Part shown: positions 55,140 to 64,000 of the stretch, piece by piece
How the letters are laid out: every line of letters starts with the position of its first letter
Position numbering within the stretch: the stretch's first letter is position 1
From: Secundilactobacillus mixtipabuli
GTDB taxonomy: Bacteria > Bacillota > Bacilli > Lactobacillales > Lactobacillaceae
Assembly: GCF_002217925.1 (NCBI RefSeq)
Contig: NZ_BCMF01000006.1
Location: forward strand, 124,001 to 188,000
Direction of reading: 5' to 3'
Length of the DNA: 64,000 bases
The notes under the pieces: model-generated
What the model saw: only the letters and a program-made list of their open reading frames with translations
Database searches by the model: none
Told to the model about the DNA's origin: nothing
Translations under genes and position numbers: made by a program

Positions 55140-55928
55140 ATGAAACAAAGGGTTATTACGGCGGTGATCGCCTTAATCATCTTCATCCCGATTATTATTG
55201 CTGGAGGCGTTTGGGTCGATATTGCGGCTGCAGTTCTTGGTCTAATCGCACTTTCTGAAATATTGGTGATGAGGAAAAAACTGATCGTTTCATGGGAAGC
55301 TGTATTATCTGGCCTCATCGTGTTACTGATTGTATTACCCGATTTTTGGCATAGCATTTTGCCCGGCCATTTAGACTTGACCTTCGTGGTTTATAGCTTC
55401 ATTGTGTTAATGTTAATGTACACCGTTTTTTCGAAGAACCGGTTTTCGTTCGATGATGCTGCTGTTTTGACGACGGGTGCAATCTATATTGGTTTCGGGT
55501 TTCACTACTTTATTGTTGCTGATGCAGCGAGTCTCACAACCATTTTCTTTGCGCTGTTTATTGTTTGGATCACCGATAGTGGCGCCTATATGATCGGTCG
55601 TAAATTAGGCCGGCATAAACTGGCACCGCACATCAGTCCTAATAAAACCTGGGAAGGTTCAATTGGTGGTACTGTGGCAGCAACCATTATCGTTGCCATC
55701 TACGTTTATTTTTACCCGCAGGGCGACTACAGCTGGTTAGTCACGGTATTATTTACAATCGTGCTTTCAATTATCGGTCAAATCGGTGATTTGGTGGAGT
55801 CAGCATTGAAACGTTATTATGGTGTTAAAGATTCTGGCCGAATTCTGCCAGGGCATGGTGGTATTCTAGACCGTTTTGATAGCCTGTTATTAGTCTTGCC
55901 AGCCTTGCATTTACTAGGCTTTATGTAA
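55140..55928 (+). CDS. cdsA: Phosphatidate cytidylyltransferase
   Basis: A 262-aa multi-pass membrane enzyme making CDP-diacylglycerol. The C-terminal CDS signature (DSGRILPGHGGILDRFDSL) and the SPNKTWEGSIGGT motif are intact. About seven to eight transmembrane helices. Confidence 0.96.
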   Translation: MKQRVITAVIALIIFIPIIIAGGVWVDIAAAVLGLIALSEILVMRKKLIVSWEAVLSGLIVLLIVLPDFWHSILPGHLDLTFVVYSFIVLMLMYTVFSKNRFSFDDAAVLTTGAIYIGFGFHYFIVADAASLTTIFFALFIVWITDSGAYMIGRKLGRHKLAPHISPNKTWEGSIGGTVAATIIVAIYVYFYPQGDYSWLVTVLFTIVLSIIGQIGDLVESALKRYYGVKDSGRILPGHGGILDRFDSLLLVLPALHLLGFM

Positions 55929-55974
55929 ACAAACAAGCTTACAAACTTTGGTTATTACGAAAGGATCGACGTCT

Positions 55975-57249
55975 GTGATTACGACCATTATTACCTTCAT
56001 TATTGTGTTTGGCCTGATTGTCTTTATTCACGAGTTTGGGCACTTTTACTTTGCCAAACGGGCAGGGATCCTTGTTCGTGAATTTTCAATCGGAATGGGT
56101 CCTAAGCTCTTTAATTACCGGACAACTGACACCACCTATACTATTCGGTTATTACCGGTCGGTGGTTACGTTCGAATGGCTGGGGCTGAGGATGATGAGG
56201 ATGAATTAAAGCCGGGGACACCAGTTAGCCTTTACATTGGTGATAACGATCAGGTGACCCGGATCAATACCAGTAAAAAATCCACGTTATTTAACGGCGT
56301 ACCCATGGCTGTTACGGCGACTGATTTAGAGGATGAACTCTGGATTGAAGGCTATGAGAACGGTGATGAGAGTGAGGTTAAACGGTATAACGTGGCTCAC
56401 GATGCGACCATCATTGAAAACGATGGTACGGAAGTTCGAATTGCACCGCGGGACGTTCAATTTCAATCAGCTAGTTTGGGTCATCGGCTGATGACTAACT
56501 TTGCTGGGCCGATGAATAACTTTATTTTGGCCATTATTGTGTATACGATTTTGACGTTTGTTGCCGGTGGTGTGACCAATAATAGTAACCGAGTGAGTCC
56601 AACGACGACGGACGTCACAGTTGCCCGTTCCGCTGGAATCAAAAACGGGGATTACATTACTGCTGTGAACGGCAAAAAAGTCAACGACTGGAATCAAATT
56701 GCCGTTCAGATTCAAAACCGGGCACATAAGCAGACCAACTTTGAAATTAAACGCGGCAATCAAACGAAAACGATTAAGATGGTGCCAGCTGCGACTAAAG
56801 TTAACAAGAAAACCATTGGTGCCATTGGAATCACCCAGTATCGCAGCCATGATTTGGGCGCTATGCTGGTTTCCGGTTTTACCCAAACTTGGCAGATGAC
56901 TGTCCGCTTAATGGTGGCCATTTGGTCCATGGTTTCCGGCCACTTCAGTTTGAATGATTTAGGGGGTCCCGTCGCTATTTTTGCCACCACTTCTACTGCA
57001 GCATCTGAGGGGATTCTTGGCGTTTTGAGTTTTCTGGCCTTTTTGTCTCTTAACTTGGGAATTGTCAATTTATTGCCAATTCCGGCGCTTGATGGTGGTA
57101 AAATATTACTTAACGTGATTGAAGGCGTTCGTCGCAAACCACTGTCAGAAAACGTTGAAACAGCTATCACCTTGGTTGGGGTGGTTTTCTTGGTTGTCTT
57201 AATGTTACTGGTCACGTGGAATGACATCGAACGTTACTTTATCAAATAG
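55975..57249 (+). CDS. rseP: Site-2 intramembrane zinc metalloprotease (RseP/RasP family)
   Basis: 424 aa from GTG 55975 (GAAAGGA site); an in-frame TTG at 55948 has no ribosome site. The zinc motif HEFGH is in the first helix, a PDZ domain (~residues 190-280, GIKNGDYITAVNGK) follows, and the second active-site motif ALDGG is in LLPIPALDGGKIL. It cleaves anti-sigma factors, signal-peptide remnants or pheromone precursors within the membrane. Confidence 0.93.
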   Translation: MITTIITFIIVFGLIVFIHEFGHFYFAKRAGILVREFSIGMGPKLFNYRTTDTTYTIRLLPVGGYVRMAGAEDDEDELKPGTPVSLYIGDNDQVTRINTSKKSTLFNGVPMAVTATDLEDELWIEGYENGDESEVKRYNVAHDATIIENDGTEVRIAPRDVQFQSASLGHRLMTNFAGPMNNFILAIIVYTILTFVAGGVTNNSNRVSPTTTDVTVARSAGIKNGDYITAVNGKKVNDWNQIAVQIQNRAHKQTNFEIKRGNQTKTIKMVPAATKVNKKTIGAIGITQYRSHDLGAMLVSGFTQTWQMTVRLMVAIWSMVSGHFSLNDLGGPVAIFATTSTAASEGILGVLSFLAFLSLNLGIVNLLPIPALDGGKILLNVIEGVRRKPLSENVETAITLVGVVFLVVLMLLVTWNDIERYFIK

Positions 57250-57270
57250 ATCAAAATCAAATAGATCAAA
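57241..57270 (+). repeat. Tandem 15-bp duplication at the rseP stop
   Basis: ATCAAATAGATCAAA occurs twice in direct succession; the first copy contains the rseP stop codon. Probably a replication slippage event. Confidence 0.8.
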
Positions 57271-57281
57271 AAAACGGTTAA

Positions 57282-59042
<1,761 letters not shown>

Positions 59043-59057
59043 AATTTTGTGTTGGAT

Positions 59058-59105
59058 GGGCTCGAGAAAACAAAACAACTTTTGTTTTGTCTCGAGCCCG
59101 TTTTA
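59058..59105 (+). terminator. Terminator of proS
   Basis: GGGCTCGAG with A/C-rich extension pairs with the complementary CTCGAGCCC arm; loop of about 5 nt, then TTTTA. Confidence 0.85.
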
Positions 59106-59150
59106 CGTTAAAATAATGGCACTAAGCAAAAATGAAGGGGGCAGTTTGGC

Positions 59151-62100
59151 GTGGCCTTAGATCATCAGGCATTATTTGAAAAACTGTTACAGCAACTGCA
59201 ATTATCAGATTTGGCTGGCCAGCCATTCTTTAAAGGGGCAGCACTGGAAAAATTGACGGTGCATGAAAAATCGAAGCGCTGGCACTTTAATTTTGAGTTA
59301 CCAACGATCCTGCCTTACGATACTTTTACGACGTTTCAAGGACAGTTGGAAAAGGCGTTTCAGTCGATTGCCAAGGTGGATTTTGAAATTCATACGGCAC
59401 AAACCGACCTCGATAACCGATTGATTGGCGACTATTGGAATTGGGTCGTTCAGCACAGTGGTGTCAAATCACCGCTCATACAGGAACTTTGTCGCGATCA
59501 AGTCCCTAAGGTTGAAGACGACCGGGTCATTTTTATGGCTGAAAACGAGGTCGTCAAAAACTTTTTAGTCGATCAAGCCTTAGGCCCGATTGAAAATGGT
59601 TACGAAGCCGTTGGTTTTCCCAAGTTCGCGATTCATACCATGATTGACGAATCAGCTTCACAGGCCAAAATACAGGAATTTAAGCAGAAGAAAGCGCAAT
59701 CTGATGCGGAATTGGCACAAAAAGCCGTGGCAGCGATCAAAATTGCTAACGAAAAGCGTGAAAAACAGGGTGTTATCGCCGCTAGTGGGCCGACGGTGAT
59801 TGGACGCAAAATTAAGGTGGACGAAGAACCCCTTCAGCTATCCTCAATCGAAGATGAAGAAAAATCAGTGATCGTTCAGGGTTATGTCTTTAATAAGGAA
59901 ATTCGTGACCTGCGTTCGGGTCGTAAGTTGATGATCCTTGAGATTACTGACTATAGTTCTTCCATTGCGGTGAAGAAATTTTCCCGTGACGAAAGTGATG
60001 AAGCCCAGTTTGAAGGGTTAAACGAGGGTGACTGGATCAAAGTTCGCGGGAGTGTTCAAGAAGATAACTTCATGCGTGATCTTGTTCTAAACGCTTATGA
60101 CATCAATCAGGTGACCGTACCAAGTCGCCAGGATAAAGCGCCTGAAGGCGAAAAACGGGTGGAACTTCACCTGCACACCAACATGAGTACGATGGACGCC
60201 ACCAATTCTATTTCAGACTACGTGAAGCAGGCCAAAAAATGGGGCCATAAAGCCATCGCTATTACTGATCACGCGGGGGTTCAAGGTTTCCCTGAAGCGT
60301 TCCGTTCCGCTTCTAAGAACGACATTAAGATGATTTACGGGGTGGAAGCTAACTTAGTGGACGACGGTGTGCCAATTGGCTACAACAATGAACACCGGGC
60401 GCTAAAAGACGCCACTTACGTTGTTTTCGATACTGAAACCACTGGACTGTCGGCAATTTATGACCGGGTGATCGAGCTGTCTGCCGTTAAGATGCAGGGT
60501 AAAGAAGTCATTGATCAGTTTGAAGAATTTATTGATCCTGGTTTTCACTTATCCGATCAAACGACCAATTTAACCAGTATTACTGACGACATGGTTCACG
60601 GCTCAAAGTCCGAAAAAGAAGTCTTTGAATTATTCCGGAAATTTTACGGCGACGCGATCATCGTCGGTCATAACGTGACTTTTGATATCGGCTTCATGAA
60701 CGCCGGTTATCAGCGCTATGATTTGCCGGAAATCACCAATCCCATCATTGACACGCTGACGTTAGCGCGTTTCCTGTATCCGAATATGAAGGGTTACCGG
60801 TTGAACACGTTAGCCAAGAAGTTCCACGTTTCATTGGAACACCATCACCGGGCAATCTATGATGCTGAGTCTACCGGTCATTTGAACTATCTATTTTTAA
60901 AGGATGCCGAAGACCGTTACGACATTCAGTATCACGATCAGCTGAATGACCACATGAGTGAAAACGACGCGTACAAACACGCCCGGCCATCCCATGCAAT
61001 TATTTTGGCACAGACGCAAGCAGGTCTGAAGAATTTGTTCAAGCTGGTTTCAAAGTCCAACGTGGATTACTTCTACCGGGTACCCCGGATGCCGCGAAGC
61101 CAGATTGAGAAACTGCGGGATGGTCTATTGATCGGTTCCGCCTGTGATTCCGGTGAAGTTTTCACCGCTATGATGCAGAAGGGGTATGCCGAAGCCCGCA
61201 GCAAAGCCAAGTTTTACGATTACCTTGAAGTTCAGCCGTTGGCAGCTTACAAGCCGCTGATCGATTCTGGTTTGATTCAAAACCGGAAGAACCTAGAGGA
61301 AATCTTAACTAACATGGTCAAGCTGGGCGAAGAACTGGATAAACCCGTTGCAGTCACTGGCGACGCCCATTATCTGAATCCGGAAGATGCCATTTACCGG
61401 AAGATTTTGATCAACTCGCAAGGTGGTGCTAACCCGCTGAACCGTCAGGAATTACCAGACGTGCATTTCCGAACGACGGACGAGCTGTTAGATGACTACA
61501 GTTTCTTGGGTGAAGCTAAAGCTAAGGAAATCGTGGTTACCAATACGAATGCCATTGCCGACATGATCGATGATGTTCACCCATTGAAAGATAAACTGTT
61601 CACACCACGGATGGAAGGCGCGGAAGACGAAATTCGTGAACGGACCATGAATACCGCCCACGAATGGTACGGCGATCCGTTGCCAGAACTGGTTCAGCAT
61701 CGGCTTGACCGCGAGCTGAAGAGTATCATTGGTAACGGGTTCTCCGTGATTTACTTGATTGCCCAACGGCTGGTGGCCAAGAGTAACAAGGACGGGTACT
61801 TGGTTGGTTCCCGGGGTTCCGTTGGTTCCAGTCTGGTGGCGACCATGACGGGAATTACTGAAGTGAACCCGTTGCCGCCTCATTACCGCTGCCCCAACTG
61901 TCAGTATTCTCACTTCTACACCAAGGGTGAATACAGTTCCGGGTTTGATTTACCCGAGAAGAACTGTCCAAAGTGCGGCACCTTGATGATCGGCGACGGC
62001 CATAACATTCCCTTCGAAACCTTCTTAGGGTTTACTGGGAACAAGGTCCCCGATATTGATCTGAACTTCTCCGGGGACTACCAACCGATTGCCCATAACT

Positions 62101-63479
62101 ACACGAAGGTGCTGTTCGGCGAAAAGAACGTTTACCGTGCCGGGACGATCGGTACCGTGGCGGATAAGACCGCGTACGGTTACGTTAAAGCGTACGAACG
62201 TGATAAAGAATTGAATTTACGAAACGCTGAGATCGACCGGTTAGCCAAGGGGGCTACCGGTGTTAAGCGGACTACCGGCCAACATCCGGCGGGGATCATC
62301 GTTGTGCCCGATTACATGGACATCTATGATTTCACGCCGATCCAGTACCCCGCCGACGACCAAAACGCCGCTTGGCAAACGACCCACTTTGATTTCCATT
62401 CGATCCATGACAACATTTTGAAGATCGATATTCTGGGACATGATGATCCAACCATGATCCGGACGCTGCAAGATTTAAGCGGCATCGATCCGCAGACGAT
62501 TCCAATGGATGACCCGGGCGTCATGGCACTTTTCTCCGGCACTGATTCACTGCACGTCACACCGGAACAGATCCAGTCCAAGACGGGGACGTTAGGTGTG
62601 CCCGAATTTGGGACTCGGTTCGTTCGGGGTATGCTGGAAGAAACTCACCCGAAGAATTATTCACAGCTGCTGCAAATTTCTGGGCTGTCTCACGGGACCG
62701 ATGTGTGGTTAGGTAACGCTGAAGAACTCATTAAGAACGGGACTGCCACCATTGCTAACGTTATCGGATGCCGTGATAACATTATGACCGACTTGATCAA
62801 CTGGGGGATGGATTCTGAAACCTCATTTCAGATTATGGAATCTGTCCGTCATGGTCGCGGTATTCCAGATGAATGGCAGGACAAGATGAAAGAAGCTGAC
62901 GTACCGGACTGGTACATTCAGTCTTGCCTGAAGATCAAGTATATGTTCCCACGGGCCCACGCGGCTGCCTATATTTTGATGGCGCTGCGGGTGGCGTACT
63001 TTAAGGTGTACTTCCCATTGGTCTACTACGCGGCATATTTCTCCGTGCGGGCTGACGACTTTGACGTCGTGGCGATGTCTCGCGGCAAAGATTCTGTTAA
63101 GGCGAAAATGAAAGAGATCAACGATGAAGGCATGGATGCTTCAGCAAAAGAGAAAAACTTGCTGACGGTTTTGGAATTAGCCAACGAAATGCTGGAACGC
63201 GGCTTTAAGTTCAAGATGATTGATATTAACAAGTCAGCTGCCAGTGAGTGGCTGATTGATGGCGATACCTTGATTGCACCGTTTAACGCGGCGCCTGGGC
63301 TTGGGTTAAACGTGGCTAAGCAGATTGTGGCTGCCCGTGAGGACAAACCATTTCTTTCCAAGGAAGATCTGGCCAAACGCGGCAAGGTTTCAAAGACGTT
63401 GATCGAGTTCATGACTGATAACGGTGTCTTAGATGGATTGCCAGATGAGAATCAGCTGAGTCTCTTTGATATGATGTAA
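59151..63479 (+). CDS. polC: DNA polymerase III alpha subunit PolC (Gram-positive type)
   Basis: 1442 aa, the replicative polymerase with built-in proofreading. Order: N-terminal domain, OB fold (~residue 240-325), PHP domain ([16 protein letters not shown]), the 3'-5' exonuclease inserted in PHP (FDTETTGLS...HNVTFDIGF), polymerase palm with [24 protein letters not shown] and a four-Cys zinc segment (CPNCQY...CPKCGT), then the tandem HhH region ([13 protein letters not shown]). Start GTG behind GGGGGC. Confidence 0.97.
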   Translation: MALDHQALFEKLLQQLQLSDLAGQPFFKGAALEKLTVHEKSKRWHFNFELPTILPYDTFTTFQGQLEKAFQSIAKVDFEIHTAQTDLDNRLIGDYWNWVVQHSGVKSPLIQELCRDQVPKVEDDRVIFMAENEVVKNFLVDQALGPIENGYEAVGFPKFAIHTMIDESASQAKIQEFKQKKAQSDAELAQKAVAAIKIANEKREKQGVIAASGPTVIGRKIKVDEEPLQLSSIEDEEKSVIVQGYVFNKEIRDLRSGRKLMILEITDYSSSIAVKKFSRDESDEAQFEGLNEGDWIKVRGSVQEDNFMRDLVLNAYDINQVTVPSRQDKAPEGEKRVELHLHTNMSTMDATNSISDYVKQAKKWGHKAIAITDHAGVQGFPEAFRSASKNDIKMIYGVEANLVDDGVPIGYNNEHRALKDATYVVFDTETTGLSAIYDRVIELSAVKMQGKEVIDQFEEFIDPGFHLSDQTTNLTSITDDMVHGSKSEKEVFELFRKFYGDAIIVGHNVTFDIGFMNAGYQRYDLPEITNPIIDTLTLARFLYPNMKGYRLNTLAKKFHVSLEHHHRAIYDAESTGHLNYLFLKDAEDRYDIQYHDQLNDHMSENDAYKHARPSHAIILAQTQAGLKNLFKLVSKSNVDYFYRVPRMPRSQIEKLRDGLLIGSACDSGEVFTAMMQKGYAEARSKAKFYDYLEVQPLAAYKPLIDSGLIQNRKNLEEILTNMVKLGEELDKPVAVTGDAHYLNPEDAIYRKILINSQGGANPLNRQELPDVHFRTTDELLDDYSFLGEAKAKEIVVTNTNAIADMIDDVHPLKDKLFTPRMEGAEDEIRERTMNTAHEWYGDPLPELVQHRLDRELKSIIGNGFSVIYLIAQRLVAKSNKDGYLVGSRGSVGSSLVATMTGITEVNPLPPHYRCPNCQYSHFYTKGEYSSGFDLPEKNCPKCGTLMIGDGHNIPFETFLGFTGNKVPDIDLNFSGDYQPIAHNYTKVLFGEKNVYRAGTIGTVADKTAYGYVKAYERDKELNLRNAEIDRLAKGATGVKRTTGQHPAGIIVVPDYMDIYDFTPIQYPADDQNAAWQTTHFDFHSIHDNILKIDILGHDDPTMIRTLQDLSGIDPQTIPMDDPGVMALFSGTDSLHVTPEQIQSKTGTLGVPEFGTRFVRGMLEETHPKNYSQLLQISGLSHGTDVWLGNAEELIKNGTATIANVIGCRDNIMTDLINWGMDSETSFQIMESVRHGRGIPDEWQDKMKEADVPDWYIQSCLKIKYMFPRAHAAAYILMALRVAYFKVYFPLVYYAAYFSVRADDFDVVAMSRGKDSVKAKMKEINDEGMDASAKEKNLLTVLELANEMLERGFKFKMIDINKSAASEWLIDGDTLIAPFNAAPGLGLNVAKQIVAAREDKPFLSKEDLAKRGKVSKTLIEFMTDNGVLDGLPDENQLSLFDMM

Positions 63480-63520
63480 CCAGAATTAGTCAGGGTTGGC
63501 ATAACGGCGCGCTTTCAAGT

Positions 63521-63549
63521 TTGCTATTATGTCAGCTTTGTGCTATCAT
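63521..63549 (+). promoter_or_regulatory. Promoter of rimP
   Basis: TTGCTA (63521), 17-bp spacer, TATCAT (63544). It would drive the rimP-nusA operon that normally follows polC. Confidence 0.55.
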
Positions 63550-63573
63550 ACAACTTGTAGATATTTCGGAAAG

Positions 63574-63600
63574 GAGTGAGCAGCGATGCTCGCTCTTTTT
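63574..63600 (+). terminator. Hairpin with T-run in the rimP leader (attenuator)
   Basis: GAGTGAGCA / TGCTCGCTC with loop GCGA and TTTTT. It stands between the promoter and rimP, so an antitermination control of the rimP-nusA operon is possible. Confidence 0.7.
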
Positions 63601-63629
63601 ATTGGAAAAATGGTATTGGAGGTAAAAGA

Positions 63630-64000
63630 TTGGATAACGTCGTAGACATTGTTTCAACTCTAGCGCAACCGATTGTGGATGCTCATCATTTTGAACTGGT
63701 GGACGTTGAGTTTGTTCGTGAGGGTAAAAGTTGGTATTTGCGGCTCTTCATCGACAAGCCCGGTGGCATTACGATTGATGAATGCGCCTTAGTGAGTGAT
63801 GAACTAAGTGAAAAGCTGGATAATATCGATCCCGATCCAATTCCCCAAGCGTATTTCTTGGAAGTATCTTCTCCAGGTGCGGAACGACCGTTGAAAAAAG
63901 AAGCTGACTATGAACGGGCGGTCGGTCATTACGTTCACCTTTCTTTCTATCAAAAAGTGAACGGTGAAAAGGCATTTGAAGGGACACTGCTCTCGGTCAC
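63630..64000 (+). CDS. rimP: Ribosome maturation factor RimP (5' part)
   Basis: The gene runs off the right edge; 123 residues are seen of an expected ~155. The RimP N-terminal domain ([32 protein letters not shown]) and the [15 protein letters not shown] motif are clear. It assists 30S maturation. Start TTG 63630 behind GGAGG. Confidence 0.95.
   Translation, partial: MDNVVDIVSTLAQPIVDAHHFELVDVEFVREGKSWYLRLFIDKPGGITIDECALVSDELSEKLDNIDPDPIPQAYFLEVSSPGAERPLKKEADYERAVGHYVHLSFYQKVNGEKAFEGTLLSV

Overview
The window looks like chromosome of a nitrate-reducing lactic acid bacterium of the family Lactobacillaceae. Supporting evidence: the order rpsB-tsf-pyrH-frr ... uppS-cdsA-rseP-proS-polC-rimP, a D-lactate dehydrogenase, a pyruvate oxidase, a MucBP/DUF5776-type surface protein, a SufCDSUB operon and a complete narGHJI with nreABC, an arrangement known from Lactiplantibacillus and a few related genera. 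The species cannot be fixed from sequence reading alone.

Layout. 1-8.3 kb: the end of a heterodimeric ABC exporter, an acyltransferase, a tRNA methyltransferase, a GIY-YIG protein, D-LDH, a three-gene operon of unknown function, and a YefM antitoxin whose YoeB toxin is reduced to its last few codons. 8.4-9.1 kb: a gene-free stretch with two inverted copies of a ~160-nt structured repeat. 9.2-22.75 kb: nitrate respiration, with nreABC (sensing), mobA, mobB-moaC (one reading frame), moeA, moaB and moeB (molybdenum cofactor) on the minus strand, and narGHJI on the plus strand. 22.75-23.1 kb: two long palindromes and a five-unit tandem array of a GAAGTATACTTC dyad. 23.3-27.5 kb: pyruvate oxidase, a secreted protein and a two-gene unknown operon. 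27.5-38.5 kb: metal supply and Fe-S assembly, with a substrate-binding lipoprotein, FeoAB plus a small Cys-rich FeoB partner, SufCDSUB and a FecCD/FecE-type importer. 38.8-42.4 kb: the rest of the Moco pathway (moaE, moaD, moaA), narK, a cupin and a MIP18/PaaD-like protein. 42.5-49.6 kb: accessory genes (dltD fragment, GNAT, large surface protein, acetyltransferase, multicopper oxidase, small membrane protein). 49.7-64 kb: a HAD hydrolase, then translation, lipid and replication housekeeping genes.

How it works together. NarGHI needs bis-MGD, several Fe-S clusters and haem b. The window supplies the Moco pathway (MoaA, MoaC, MoaD/E, MoaB, MoeA, MoeB, MobA, MobB), ferrous iron uptake (Feo), cluster assembly (Suf), nitrate transport (NarK) and nitrate/oxygen sensing (NreABC). 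No haem or menaquinone synthesis genes are seen here. No ModABC molybdate importer is seen either; the FecCD/E-like permease and ATPase beside moaE, perhaps with the distant binding protein, are an inferred candidate for that role.

The least explained parts are the non-coding repeats: the paired ~160-nt elements at 8.4/9.0 kb, whose arms differ in sequence but keep their base pairing; palindromes sharing a CGAACTT tip (22.7 and 36.5 kb); an 83-nt palindrome between moeB and narG; and the dyad array at 22.9-23.1 kb.
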